Positions 24,856 through 34,879 of a stretch of 64,000 nt of DNA are shown piece after piece; positions within the stretch are counted from its first letter, which is position 1; each line of letters opens with the position of its first letter. The notes below the pieces were generated by a model that saw nothing but the letters and a program-made list of their open reading frames with translations, searched no databases and had not been told where the DNA came from. Position numbers and translations under genes: made by a program. Origin of the DNA: Raineya sp. (GTDB taxonomy: Bacteria > Bacteroidota > Bacteroidia > Cytophagales > Thermonemataceae); assembly GCA_025454915.1 (NCBI GenBank), contig JALONN010000007.1, forward strand, positions 1 to 64,000, in the 5' to 3' direction.

Positions 24856-26055
24856 TTATATTCCTACTTCCATCTGAAATACTCCGAAAAAGTTTTTTTG
24901 AGTATCTCTAAAAGTAGTTAAGTTTCTTTCATGATTATAGAAAATATTAAACTGAGCTTTCACTTTATGGCGTCTAAGATATTTGGTTGTTCCAAGCCCA
25001 AACTGATTGATTTGATTAAATGATTTAGCAATATCTTTATGAGGGGTTATAAGTGAATGTCTGGCTGCAATTTCCCATCTAGATTCAAAGCAATAACTGA
25101 TTTGAGTATTGATACCATCACCTGTAATTACGTTTCTGGTTGCTCCATCAGAGCTTGTGGTAATAGGGCTTCCTTCTGTATCTCTGCGAATATATTCAGA
25201 TGACAAAGCAAAACCTTTGTATTTTAATAAAAAATCTACTAGGTAGGTATGGTAACTTTTTGCAGAAAATAAATCTCTACCCAGTTGTCCTTGTGTACGC
25301 ACCGCCATATCATTAAAATGATATCCTCCTGCAATGGATATTTTAGGACGTTCTTCTCTGGCTACATCACCTTCAAAATAGTCGCCTGTATCTGTAAACT
25401 CTCCTAAAGGCAATAGCTCTAGTCTGGCAGTATATGCCAAACCTGCATTACTAGAATTGGAATTTCTACCCTCACCAGATGAAACAGCAGTTTTAAGAAT
25501 TGTTTTAAAATCTTTTTTACCAATTATGTAGGTTGTAAAAATACCAAAATCTCTGTCTAGAGTAAAGTTTGCATTTACTGGTGACCTGTCATAAAATTGT
25601 AAAGCCCCTGAAGATATAACCCTTTGTCGATTACCTGGGAGCTTTCCTTGTCCAAAACCTAGCGTAAAGTTTTTAGATGGTCTATAAAATATCATGGCAT
25701 CTCTTAACACATTAGGGCTTACATTCTGAGCTGAGGCATCTGTATCTGACCAGTCCATATCACCTCTGGAAAAAGATAGTTGAATATTATAGGTCAGTTT
25801 GGTGGTAAAAGCATGTCCAGAAAGACTTAAACGTGTTCGCCTTACACGGGCTTCCCAACTACTAGGAGCAAAATTATCAGTAGATGTAGTATTCATCAAA
25901 AAACGAGATTGTACCCGAAATCTTAGATTTAATGAGAATGTACTATCAGGTACCAGAAAGCCTAAACCATTTTTATAATTGAAAAGGGGCTGCTTTTCTT
26001 GTGCAACAGCTTGTAAACTCAGTAAAAAAAATAGAAAAATTATATGCTTTTTCAT
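24856..26055 (-). CDS. Outer-membrane porin, phosphate-selective (OprO/P) type
   Basis: A 399-residue beta-barrel protein with a signal peptide (residues 1-18, ending AVAQ). The family pattern is visible: SFSLNLRFRVQSRFLMN-like opening strand, RVRRTRLSLSGHAFTTKLTYNIQL, then FTLGFGQGKLPGNRQRV and SPVNANFTLDRDFGIFTTY. It ends with the strand FGVFQMEVGI, with hydrophobic residues alternating toward the C-terminus as in outer-membrane proteins. The family forms trimeric anion channels; specificity for phosphate is not shown here, and no pho genes are adjacent. Confidence 0.88.
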   Translation of the reverse strand: MKKHIIFLFFLLSLQAVAQEKQPLFNYKNGLGFLVPDSTFSLNLRFRVQSRFLMNTTSTDNFAPSSWEARVRRTRLSLSGHAFTTKLTYNIQLSFSRGDMDWSDTDASAQNVSPNVLRDAMIFYRPSKNFTLGFGQGKLPGNRQRVISSGALQFYDRSPVNANFTLDRDFGIFTTYIIGKKDFKTILKTAVSSGEGRNSNSSNAGLAYTARLELLPLGEFTDTGDYFEGDVAREERPKISIAGGYHFNDMAVRTQGQLGRDLFSAKSYHTYLVDFLLKYKGFALSSEYIRRDTEGSPITTSSDGATRNVITGDGINTQISYCFESRWEIAARHSLITPHKDIAKSFNQINQFGLGTTKYLRRHKVKAQFNIFYNHERNLTTFRDTQKNFFGVFQMEVGI

Positions 26056-26276
26056 AAATGAACAGAATGTAAATTTTTTGCAAAAAAAATATTATAAGAA
26101 TGTTAAATCGTTAAGTAAAGATTATCAAATTGTTAAGATTACCCAAATAATAACTCTTAAAAAATGATAATTATCAGAAACAGAGTGGAAAGACGACAAA
26201 AAGCCCAAGAAAAATAGAAATTGTGTCATTTTTTCTTAATTTAGCTTTTTCTTAAAAAATCTTTTTGGTAGGCAGC

Positions 26277-29200
26277 ATGATACCGTTCTTAGAAAAAGTA
26301 CGCCAACATATTACAGAAAACTTCACAGAATTAGAAAAAATAAGAGTCATTGTTCCCTCTCGCCGAAGTATGCGATCTCTGAAGCAAGAATTTGCAAAAG
26401 CAGGTATCGAAACGCCTCCTTCGGTATATGCTATTGATGACTTCATTACACAAAGTGCAGGGTTCAAACGAACAGACCCTATTGAGCAGCTTTTATTACT
26501 CCAGAAAATAGCACAAGAAGTTTTAAATCAACGAGATGAGTCGGATAATTTGCTTTCTTGGCTACCAACCTTGTTAAAAGACTTTAGTATCATAGATCAG
26601 AATTTAGCAGATGCTAAACAAATATTTGGAAATCTTGCTGATATTGAGCGTATTAAAAGCTGGAATCTATCAGAATTACGACAATCGCAAAGTCAGGAAA
26701 AACTAAAATACTATTTTGAGTTTTGGGATAAACTTTATGTTCTTTACACTCAGTTTAAACAAAGATTACAAGAACAAAATAAAGCTTATACTGGCTTGAT
26801 GTATAGACATCTAGCGGAAAATGCAAAGACAATTCTTCTTGAAAATGAGGAATTTAAACATTTTGTATTTGTTGGGTTTAATGCTTTTAATAAAAGTGAA
26901 GAAAGTATTATAGAGCAACTAAGGGAAAAAGATAAAGTTACATTGCTTTGGGATACAGACTATTTCTATATGAGGCATAAAGGCGAAAATCCTGCTGCTA
27001 AATTTTTGAAAAGATACCAAAAACAATGGAAAGATAAACATAATTTGTGGTTGTGGGAAGATAAAAACCTGCTAGAAACACCTAAAAACGTGAGTGTTAT
27101 AGAATGTGGAAATTTTACATTACAGGCTCATGTAGCAGAACAACTTCTTAAAAATTGGGATAAAAAGAAAAGGACAGTTATTGTACTTCCTGAAGAAAGT
27201 CTATTGCTTTCCTTACTTCATAGCATAGACGAAGAAGAGCATTATAAAGGCTATAATATTACAATGGGTTTGAACCTGCAAAGTTCAACACTTTTTAACT
27301 TAATCATGGTACTTTTTGAAATGCAGCAAAGTAAAAAAGTAGAAAAGTGGTTTAAAAAGAATCAGGAAGGAGTTGATGAGGAGAAAAACTCTATTAAATA
27401 TCATTATAGTCAGATTTTTAAAGTTCTCAATCACCCATTTATACGAAAGTACGAACAACTGCTTATCAAGGAATTAGGCTTGGATGTAAACCATAGTTTT
27501 ATCAGAGAGGCAGTACAATACATTGTAAAATACAATAAAATATACATGAGTTCATCGGAACTCAAACGTTTGCCTAAAAGATTGTTGGCAAAAGAAGAAA
27601 ATGAGAGCTTAAAAAATACATTATCCTCTCTTTATGAGCAGATTGAAGAGCCTTTAGGATTGTTGTTTACTTATTGGGATACGACAAAAGTGAGTAGTAT
27701 AGCCAAAAAGATTCAGAAACTCATGGAGTATTTTGAGAAGGCTTTTGCTAAAAATACAGATGATTTAGAACGTTTTTATCTGAAAAAATTCAAACGTTTA
27801 TTCCGAAAACTTAGAGGTTTTTTGGCTCGAAAAGAATATTCGTTGGATTTTAGAACTTTTAGGAATTTTTTATTTCAATTGGTTAGAGAAGAACGTATTC
27901 CTTTTGAGAGCAACCGAGACAGTAAACTCCAAATCATGGGTTTTTTGGAAACAAGAGCCTTAGATTTTGAACAGGTAATTGTGCTGGCAGCAAATGAAGG
28001 TACTTTTCCTCAAGGTAAAAAAAGTCAGTCTCTAATTCCTTTTGATGTGGCAAAAAGTTTTGGACTTCCTACTTATGAAGATCAGGAGTCTATGCAGAGT
28101 TATCACTTTTACAGGCTTTTACAAAGAGCAGAAAAAGTGGCACTCGTGTATTGCTCTTCTAAAACACAGTCGGGAGGGGGAAGTAATGAGGTGAGTCGTT
28201 ATGTTTTACAGCTAGAAAATGATTTGACAAAGTATAATCCTCAACTTGCTATCAAACGCCTTACAGCTCAGTTTGCAACACCTATCCAGACGAATCAGGA
28301 AGATTTAAAAATTAAGAAAACCCCTGAAATACTGCAACTTATCAAAGAAAGGCTGGAAAGTAATATTTCTCCTTCAGCTCTTGATTCGTTTATTAAGTGT
28401 TCATTGCAATTTTATTTTAATTATCTGGCAGGTATTAAAGATGCAGATGAAGTAGAAGAAGAAGTAGGAGCTGATACTTTCGGGATTGTGATACATGCCG
28501 TACTCGAAGATATTTTTGGAGAAACCAACAAAGAGGGTGCTATTACAGAAGCTATTTTACAGAAACAATTAGATACAGTTGAAAAACGAGTAAAACAAAA
28601 ATTTCAAGAAAAAGCAAGTTTCACAAAAGACTCAATGGTAGGTAATAACCTGATAGCTCAGGAGGCAGCCATGCACTATATCAAGATTTTTTTGCAGGAG
28701 CAAATAGATGAACTTGAAAATGAAGTATTAGGTGAAAAGAACTTTGAAATCTTAAGTTTAGAAAACAAAGAAGAAATGTTGAAAATATTGCCTGCTGAAT
28801 TTGCTTACCAAGACAATCAAGAGGCATTATCAGTTCGATTGCGTGGAATTGTGGATAGAGTAGATAAATTTTCACAGGTTCTTAGAATCATAGACTACAA
28901 AACAGGCAGTGTAAGTCCTGAAGACCTGAAAATGGATGAAGAAAAGTTTTTGAAAATTGCAGAAAGTAAAGATTTGAGCAAAGCAAGGCAATTATGGTTG
29001 TATAGATATTTACTTCTGAAAAACTTAGAAAATAATCCTCAATGGGAAAAGTTTAAGAGCCAGCCAATTGAAGCTGGAATTTACTCTATGCGAAGATTAG
29101 ATGACGGACTGATGACCCTGCAAATTGCAAAACCCAAAGATGCCAAAGAAACCAATTCCAAAGGTTTACCTTTAGATGATAAGGAGTGGTTTTTGCATAA

Positions 29201-29324
29201 AACAGAACTGTGGTTACAACAGATTATCAGGAATATGCTCGATACAGAACAAGATTTTCAGAAAACAGATGATATAGAAACTTGTGGTTATTGTCAATAT
29301 AAAAATATTTGTAGCAGAGATTAA
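26277..29324 (+). CDS. PD-(D/E)XK nuclease family protein, AddB-like
   Basis: About 1015 residues with the layout of AddB/RecB-like repair nucleases. The N-terminal part resembles an inactivated UvrD-type helicase (RVIVPSRRSMRSLKQEF, VFVGFNAFNKSEESII, DKVTLLWDTDYFY) with no Walker A motif. A conserved helicase-like segment (GFLETRALDFEQVIVLAANE) follows. The C-terminal nuclease has SALDSFIKCSLQFYFNYLAG, GTDFG-like TFGIVIHAVLED, and the catalytic D...ExK as RGIVDRVDKF and IIDYKTGSV. A CxxC pair near the end (CGYCQYKNIC) with an earlier cysteine may hold an iron-sulfur cluster, as in AddB. ATG at 26277 is preferred over the TTG four codons upstream. Confidence 0.87.
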   Translation: MIPFLEKVRQHITENFTELEKIRVIVPSRRSMRSLKQEFAKAGIETPPSVYAIDDFITQSAGFKRTDPIEQLLLLQKIAQEVLNQRDESDNLLSWLPTLLKDFSIIDQNLADAKQIFGNLADIERIKSWNLSELRQSQSQEKLKYYFEFWDKLYVLYTQFKQRLQEQNKAYTGLMYRHLAENAKTILLENEEFKHFVFVGFNAFNKSEESIIEQLREKDKVTLLWDTDYFYMRHKGENPAAKFLKRYQKQWKDKHNLWLWEDKNLLETPKNVSVIECGNFTLQAHVAEQLLKNWDKKKRTVIVLPEESLLLSLLHSIDEEEHYKGYNITMGLNLQSSTLFNLIMVLFEMQQSKKVEKWFKKNQEGVDEEKNSIKYHYSQIFKVLNHPFIRKYEQLLIKELGLDVNHSFIREAVQYIVKYNKIYMSSSELKRLPKRLLAKEENESLKNTLSSLYEQIEEPLGLLFTYWDTTKVSSIAKKIQKLMEYFEKAFAKNTDDLERFYLKKFKRLFRKLRGFLARKEYSLDFRTFRNFLFQLVREERIPFESNRDSKLQIMGFLETRALDFEQVIVLAANEGTFPQGKKSQSLIPFDVAKSFGLPTYEDQESMQSYHFYRLLQRAEKVALVYCSSKTQSGGGSNEVSRYVLQLENDLTKYNPQLAIKRLTAQFATPIQTNQEDLKIKKTPEILQLIKERLESNISPSALDSFIKCSLQFYFNYLAGIKDADEVEEEVGADTFGIVIHAVLEDIFGETNKEGAITEAILQKQLDTVEKRVKQKFQEKASFTKDSMVGNNLIAQEAAMHYIKIFLQEQIDELENEVLGEKNFEILSLENKEEMLKILPAEFAYQDNQEALSVRLRGIVDRVDKFSQVLRIIDYKTGSVSPEDLKMDEEKFLKIAESKDLSKARQLWLYRYLLLKNLENNPQWEKFKSQPIEAGIYSMRRLDDGLMTLQIAKPKDAKETNSKGLPLDDKEWFLHKTELWLQQIIRNMLDTEQDFQKTDDIETCGYCQYKNICSRD

Positions 29325-29336
29325 ACAAACAAAGAT

Positions 29337-30290
29337 ATGCTTGGATTAGATAAAATGTCGAATTTGGCTCAACGTGTGATTGCAGGTGTTTTAGGTGCAG
29401 CCATCTTGATTAATGCCATTTACTGGAGCGAATTTAGTTTCTTTTTGCTCTTTGCCTTTATCATGTCTTTTAGCTTGTGGGAGTTTTATACACTACTCGA
29501 AAAAGCAGGGTATAAGCCTATGAAACGCTATATGATGGTTTTTAATGTGATTTTACTTATTTGTTTATTTTTTACACAAGTTTTGGCATACTATGAACAT
29601 GCTCACATTTGGATGCAAAAAATAATAATTTTTCTTATAAGATATTTATATGCATTCATTTCTGTGGGAATATTTTTAGCCTTTATTGTAAAATTATATG
29701 ATAAAAATGACAAACAGCCTTTTATAAACATTGCTTTAAGCATTTTAGGTTTATTATATGTTGTTTTTCCTTTTTCCCTTTTTGTGTTTAATAGTTGGCT
29801 TACGATAGATATCTCTTTAAATGGATATGTAGAAAGAGATATTACCTATCAATATCAAATTCCTTTAGGCATTTTATTTTGTTTGTGGGCGAGTGACTCA
29901 GGAGCATATTTTGTGGGTAGAAAATTTGGAAAAACGAAGCTTTTTGAACGTATTTCGCCTAAAAAGAGCTGGGAGGGTTTCGCTGGAGGCATGTTCTTTT
30001 CGCAGGTAGTGGCTTTTGTGCTGTCTATGTACTTTACAAGTTTAGCAGGCTGGAAATGGCATGTCATTTCTGCCATTATTGTAATTGTAGGCACCTATGG
30101 CGATTTGGTGGAATCTATGCTCAAGCGTAGTTTAGATATCAAAGATTCAGGTTCGGTTATCCCTGGGCATGGGGGCTTTTTGGATAGATTTGATGGTTTG
30201 CTGATAGCTATGCCTTTTGTAGCACTATTCCTTAGTTTATTCCATGGTTGGGTAATATTCAACAATCCACATATTATTAATCTACCTTAA
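29337..30290 (+). CDS. cdsA: Phosphatidate cytidylyltransferase
   Basis: A 317-residue integral membrane enzyme that makes CDP-diacylglycerol from phosphatidate and CTP, feeding phospholipid synthesis. It has about eight helices. The CDS signature is intact near the C-terminus: SMLKRSLDIKDSGS and IPGHGGFLDRFDGL, with the metal-binding aspartates, preceded by SDSGAYFVGRKFGK and SPKKSWEGFAGG. It starts 12 bases after the nuclease gene; its 3' end overlaps the convergent folB by 14 bases. The second ATG (MSNLAQR) is an alternative start. Confidence 0.95.
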   Translation: MLGLDKMSNLAQRVIAGVLGAAILINAIYWSEFSFFLLFAFIMSFSLWEFYTLLEKAGYKPMKRYMMVFNVILLICLFFTQVLAYYEHAHIWMQKIIIFLIRYLYAFISVGIFLAFIVKLYDKNDKQPFINIALSILGLLYVVFPFSLFVFNSWLTIDISLNGYVERDITYQYQIPLGILFCLWASDSGAYFVGRKFGKTKLFERISPKKSWEGFAGGMFFSQVVAFVLSMYFTSLAGWKWHVISAIIVIVGTYGDLVESMLKRSLDIKDSGSVIPGHGGFLDRFDGLLIAMPFVALFLSLFHGWVIFNNPHIINLP

Positions 30291-30660
30291 ATAAAGCAGG
30301 GTTATCTTCTGAGATACAGACTTTTGCTTTAGTACATACTCCACCAATAGGAGGGTTGTATTTAGAAACAGCTACTTCGGCTTTTTGTACTTTCGGGAAA
30401 TGCTGAAAAATGCTATCAATGATTCGTTTGGCAATATGTTCTAACAGCCGAGTAGGTTTTTTCATCTCCTCGGCTGCTATTTTATATAAATATTCGTAAT
30501 TGATGGTATCAGCTAATTTATCATTCTGAGAAGCCATACTCAAGTCGGCAGTAATGGTAATATCCACACTATACTTATTGCCAATTTTTTGTTCTTCTTC
30601 ATAAAAACCATGATAAGCAAAAAACTCAATATTTTCTAAAGAAATAGTAGCTAAGCTCAT
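30277..30660 (-). CDS. folB: Dihydroneopterin aldolase
   Basis: A 127-residue enzyme of folate synthesis that splits 7,8-dihydroneopterin to 6-hydroxymethyl-dihydropterin and glycolaldehyde. The family pattern is complete: ISLENIEFFAYHGFYEEEQK with the pterin-site region, then DTINYEYLY, TRLLEHIAKRI and VAVSKYNPPIGG with the conserved lysine. It overlaps the upstream CNNM gene by one base (TAATG), so the two are translationally coupled. Confidence 0.94.
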   Translation of the reverse strand: MSLATISLENIEFFAYHGFYEEEQKIGNKYSVDITITADLSMASQNDKLADTINYEYLYKIAAEEMKKPTRLLEHIAKRIIDSIFQHFPKVQKAEVAVSKYNPPIGGVCTKAKVCISEDNPALFKVD

Positions 30661-31982
30661 TATTCAAAAGTAATAGCGGGTTTTTCCTCTCTATGTGGCA
30701 GAGAAAGCTTTAATAAAACGGTCTCTATAGTGTTATTATCTTTCTGTAATATCTTGAATGTATAAATATCGTGTGTTACCTCAGCATTTACATCAGGGAT
30801 TTTTCCGAATACCTCATTGATAAAACCTGCAACAGTATCATAATCTTCACTTTCAGGGATAGGCTCAGGTAAAAATTTGTTTACTTCATCAATGTTTGCC
30901 AATGCTTTTACAATGAACTCAGTTTCACTCTTTTGTTGTACAATAGGTGTTTCATTATCGTATTCATCCTGAATATCTCCAACAATTTCTTCCAAAATAT
31001 CTTCCATAGTTACGATACCTGCTGTTCCGCCAAAGTCATCTAATACAATAGCCATCTGGATTCGCTCTTTCTGCATTTCTCTAAGTAACGTATTGATAGA
31101 TTTTCTTTCTGAAATTCTGTAAGGTTTACGCATCAGAGAAGCAACTGTAGCTTCATTATTTTTTAGATTTTTAAGAATATCCTTTGTATGTAAAATACCT
31201 ACAATGTTATCCAAAGAGTCTTCATATACAGGGATACGTGAGTAGTCTTCACTCATAATAAGTTCAAAAGCCTGTTGAATCGTAGCATCCATCTTAATAC
31301 CAACAACCTTGGTTCTTGGTGTCATGATTTGTTCAGTCAGTCGGTCATCAAACTTAAAAACGTTTTCTAAAAGCTCATGCTCAGTGGTATTGATATTTCC
31401 ACTTTTTTTACTTTCTTCTAAAAGTAAACGAATTTCATCTTCAGTATGGGTATCATGTTCGTGAACCATAGGTACTCCAATTACTCTTAAAATAAAGTTT
31501 GCAAAGCCATTTAATAGCCAAATAAAAGGTCTGAAAATAAGATAAAAACCTTGCAGTGGCATGGCTAAAAGCATAGTTGTACGCTCAGGATAACGAATTG
31601 CTAAGGATTTTGGAGCTAATTCACCAAATACAATATGTAATACCGTAATTAATGAAAATGCTGTAACCAAAGAAACTTGATGAAGAGCTTTTTCGGAGAT
31701 AGTAATTTGAAGAAGTTCAAAAATATTTCCTATAATTTTGGCTACGATAGGCTCACCCACCCAACCTAAGCCTAAACTGGCAAGTGTAATACCTAGCTGA
31801 GTAGCAGAGAGATAGGCATCTAAATTATTGATAATGTTAAGAGCATTCTTGGCAAGGCGATTGCCTGATAGATATTTTGTTTCTACTTGCGAGGCTCTAA
31901 CTTTGACAATAGCAAATTCAGCAGCCACAAAGAGTCCATTGAGAGCAACTAAAAAAAGGGTTAGTAATATATCACCGACCAT
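30660..31982 (-). CDS. CNNM/CorC-type membrane protein with CBS domains
   Basis: A 440-residue protein of the hemolysin-related / magnesium-cobalt efflux family. Order: DUF21 (CNNM) membrane domain with about four helices (LFLVALNGLFVAAEFAIVK; SATQLGITLASLGLGWVGEP), a CBS pair (LTEQIMTPRTKVVGI; DILKNLKNNEATVASLMRK), and a C-terminal CorC_HlyC domain (VMMEDILEEIVGDIQDE-like GIVTMEDILEEIVGDI). CNNM proteins export or sense Mg2+ and the CBS pair binds nucleotide. Upstream, TATATTTG at 32054-32047 looks like its -7 box. Confidence 0.92.
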   Translation of the reverse strand: MVGDILLTLFLVALNGLFVAAEFAIVKVRASQVETKYLSGNRLAKNALNIINNLDAYLSATQLGITLASLGLGWVGEPIVAKIIGNIFELLQITISEKALHQVSLVTAFSLITVLHIVFGELAPKSLAIRYPERTTMLLAMPLQGFYLIFRPFIWLLNGFANFILRVIGVPMVHEHDTHTEDEIRLLLEESKKSGNINTTEHELLENVFKFDDRLTEQIMTPRTKVVGIKMDATIQQAFELIMSEDYSRIPVYEDSLDNIVGILHTKDILKNLKNNEATVASLMRKPYRISERKSINTLLREMQKERIQMAIVLDDFGGTAGIVTMEDILEEIVGDIQDEYDNETPIVQQKSETEFIVKALANIDEVNKFLPEPIPESEDYDTVAGFINEVFGKIPDVNAEVTHDIYTFKILQKDNNTIETVLLKLSLPHREEKPAITFE

Positions 31983-32046
31983 ATAGGAGAGAATAAAGTG
32001 AGAACACCGTCATCTTTAGTTTTGTATCGTTTAGGGTGTTTTTATG

Positions 32047-32054
32047 CAAATATA
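32047..32054 (-). promoter_or_regulatory. -7 box of the CNNM-folB unit
   Basis: TATATTTGC on the minus strand matches TAnnTTTG; the start of transcription would be about 60 bases before the ATG at 31982. No TTG at the ideal distance. Confidence 0.42.
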
Positions 32055-32100
32055 AGAATTTATCTAAAAATAAAAATTTTTAGCACAAAGGTTTCATATT

Positions 32101-34860
32101 CTATCTGTCATACCAAGTTCTACGTCTTTCTACTTTAAGGTCTTTGAGTGTAGCAGCATTGGCATTGAGTCTGAATGTATAAGACTGGAATTGACCAAAT
32201 GGTTGCCAGTTAAAGCTCATTTGCCAGCAATGTAGATTTCGCATAAAACTGAATTGAGAAGCTCCAAAAGCTTTAGCCTTGAAATCGTAGTTGCTATTAA
32301 AATTAAGTTTCCAGTTTTTAGTAAGACTGATATCTCCTGAAAAGTTAAGTGTCTGAGTAATATTCTTTTCAGGAAGTCTTGCAAGAGAAAGGTTATAACT
32401 CAAATTTAAACTCCATGTTACATCAAAATCTACATAATTGTTTGCATTATTGAATGGATTTTGAACAGTAGAAGTTGTCAAACCTGTATTGTTATTACCC
32501 ATAGGGTTCAACAATCTGTTCATATCAGTTTCATTTGTATTCCCTCTTCCATTCATTACAGAAGTAGCATTCTTCTTGAAAAAATCAGGGTTAAAGGTTG
32601 TAGCAAATGACAAATTAGCTGTACTAATTTGCCCTAATTTTCCTTTAGACCATGCCAAATCAAAAGATTTTTGTTTACGAGTAATATTGTTAATAATGGT
32701 ATCTTTGTAGAGATAAGGGTCTAATGAACTGCTTAATGCAATATCAATTTTTCCCAACAAACGAATACGAGTATTCATGGTTACATTCGACCACGCATAC
32801 TGCCCTAAAGATTTATTGGCAAGCATATTATAAGATGTTCCAAAGGAAAGTTCATCTAATAAATTGATTTTCTGTGGTTTAGCTCCTGCCGAGTCTGTTT
32901 TTGAACGAAGTTTGGCTTCTAAAACATTTCTGATACTGATACCTATTGTTCCAGAACGCCCTTGTCCCGGAACGCCTTCAAACCGAGCTAAATTCTCAAA
33001 TTTAGGGGTATAAATATTAACTTTATTGATTGTATCACGTGTAACATTGAAGCCTGTTTGTGCTCGTTGATAAAAACCAAATTTATCTTGTGAGAAATCA
33101 GGGCTATATGAAAGGTTAATACTTGGAATAATAGTATGTCTGATGGCTTGTAAACGACCTTTGGAATTAGCAAAATTATAAAATCCATAAATATTGGTCT
33201 GTAAACTTGTACTAAAATTATATCTAAAAGAAGTTCCCCAACGATTAGAGGTATCTACTCGCACTAAACCTGTGGTATCTGTTCTTGGAGTCCACTCATA
33301 ACTAAATCTTCGCTGATGAAATGTTTGAGCAAAATTTGTAGAGAAAGAGCCATTAAAATATTTTAATAATTTAAAAGGAGCAGATAAGGTACTTGTATGA
33401 CCTAAATTAATTTTAGCATTTTGGAGAAATAACGAAAAATTTTCAGGTTTAAAGGCATAAATACTGTCTTTTCTCTGCTCTGTAGTTGGGAAAGAAAAAC
33501 CTGTACCTGAAACCCTGTTAGTAATTGTATTTGAGCCATTTAAAGCATAATTGATACCGATTGTCCCTAAGAAACTACGAGGATTTTTTACTAAAGGTTT
33601 GAAAGGGAAAATTTGGTTCATTGTAAAATTAACATCAGGTAGATTAAGTGTTATTTCGTTACGACTCAGTTGTTGCTGATGTCTTGCAGCTAAAGACAAA
33701 GCAAAAGGTTTTCCTTTAAATGTTTTGGAATAACTAATAGAAGAATTTAAGTTTGTGTTAATGAGGTCGTTGATATTGGTAACGCTGGTTCTATTAAAGC
33801 CTGAACTTGCAATATTGGCAGAAGCAGAAAATCTGCCTGTGCCTTTAGTTTCAGGGGTATGATTCCAAGACAAACTAAACTGTCCATTTTTTACCCTGTT
33901 AAATTCATCTAAAGGTTTATCAAATAGACTTCTATAACTGAAATTCAAACCGCCACTATATTTATAACGTTTTTTATAATTGACTGTACTACCAATACCC
34001 CAATTGCCATACGAATAGACTTCTCCAGTAAAACGAGCATCTACATAATCGCTGATAGCCCAGTAATATCCGCCACCACGTAAAAAGAAACCGTTTTCTC
34101 TTGCTTCACCATATTCAGGAATAATGATACCAGATGTTTTTTGTTGAGGTTTAGGGAATATTCCGAACGCAAATCCAATAGGAGTGGGAACATCACTAAT
34201 TTCTAAATAAAAAGGACCTGCGATAACATTCTGTTTCTTAGTAACTTTAATTTTTTTTGCTACAATCCGAAAATGTGGATGAGCTAAATCGCAGGTGGTA
34301 TAATGCCCATCTCCAATACACAATTCATTGTTTTCATCTTTTTTTACACGAGAACCTGCAATAAAACCTTCGCCTTGTTTGGTTACAATATTGAAAATGA
34401 GACCTTTTTGTGTTTCTAAATTATAATCTACCGAATCCATGCCAAAACTTTCTGCTCCTTCTTTTAAGAAAGGTTTGTCTAACATTTTTTTCTTTTGAAT
34501 GCTGTCAAACTTGGGTCTGGCTCTTACAATTTGGGAATTTAAATCTAAGAAAATACGAGCTGCCTTGAGTTGGGTTTCTCCATAATCAATTTGTCCTTTT
34601 TCATAAAGAGCAGCTTTTTTCGTTTTAACATTAATTTTAATAGAATCTTTGGCAGTAAATTTGACAGTAGTTTTAATGTCAGAAGCTTTTGCCTTTGGCA
34701 AGGTATCGTTTGCCGATTTTGGGTTTGCCACATTTCGGATGGTATCTACACTAATTTTCAAGGTATCAGTTTGTCCTGATACAGTGGTACTTATCAAATA
34801 AAATATAAAGGTTAGGAAAATTAGGCTCAAAGCCCTTATATTTGCAACAACTTGACTCAC
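32101..34860 (-). CDS. lptD: LPS-assembly outer-membrane protein LptD
   Basis: A 919-residue outer-membrane protein that inserts lipopolysaccharide into the outer leaflet. After a signal sequence (about 1-30) there is an OstA-like beta-jellyroll (VKFTAKDSIKINV, AALYEKGQIDYGETQLKAARI) and then a large beta-barrel of many amphipathic strands. Family markers: CIGDGHYTTCDLAHPHFRIVAKKI with its cysteine pair, PFYLEISDVPTPIGFAFGIF and GIIIPEYGE. The start is taken as GTG at 34860 because no ATG is near and the signal sequence needs this reach. Divergent from the amidase gene, whose -7 box lies inside the lptD 5' end. Confidence 0.9.
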   Translation of the reverse strand: MSQVVANIRALSLIFLTFIFYLISTTVSGQTDTLKISVDTIRNVANPKSANDTLPKAKASDIKTTVKFTAKDSIKINVKTKKAALYEKGQIDYGETQLKAARIFLDLNSQIVRARPKFDSIQKKKMLDKPFLKEGAESFGMDSVDYNLETQKGLIFNIVTKQGEGFIAGSRVKKDENNELCIGDGHYTTCDLAHPHFRIVAKKIKVTKKQNVIAGPFYLEISDVPTPIGFAFGIFPKPQQKTSGIIIPEYGEARENGFFLRGGGYYWAISDYVDARFTGEVYSYGNWGIGSTVNYKKRYKYSGGLNFSYRSLFDKPLDEFNRVKNGQFSLSWNHTPETKGTGRFSASANIASSGFNRTSVTNINDLINTNLNSSISYSKTFKGKPFALSLAARHQQQLSRNEITLNLPDVNFTMNQIFPFKPLVKNPRSFLGTIGINYALNGSNTITNRVSGTGFSFPTTEQRKDSIYAFKPENFSLFLQNAKINLGHTSTLSAPFKLLKYFNGSFSTNFAQTFHQRRFSYEWTPRTDTTGLVRVDTSNRWGTSFRYNFSTSLQTNIYGFYNFANSKGRLQAIRHTIIPSINLSYSPDFSQDKFGFYQRAQTGFNVTRDTINKVNIYTPKFENLARFEGVPGQGRSGTIGISIRNVLEAKLRSKTDSAGAKPQKINLLDELSFGTSYNMLANKSLGQYAWSNVTMNTRIRLLGKIDIALSSSLDPYLYKDTIINNITRKQKSFDLAWSKGKLGQISTANLSFATTFNPDFFKKNATSVMNGRGNTNETDMNRLLNPMGNNNTGLTTSTVQNPFNNANNYVDFDVTWSLNLSYNLSLARLPEKNITQTLNFSGDISLTKNWKLNFNSNYDFKAKAFGASQFSFMRNLHCWQMSFNWQPFGQFQSYTFRLNANAATLKDLKVERRRTWYDR
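34837..34844 (+). promoter_or_regulatory. -7 box of the amidase gene, inside lptD
   Basis: TATATTTGC on the plus strand, 36 bases before the amidase ATG, within the first codons of the divergent lptD. The two starts are only 19 bases apart, so at least one promoter must lie in the other gene. Confidence 0.5.
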
Positions 34861-34879
34861 AAATATTCTATAATTAAAA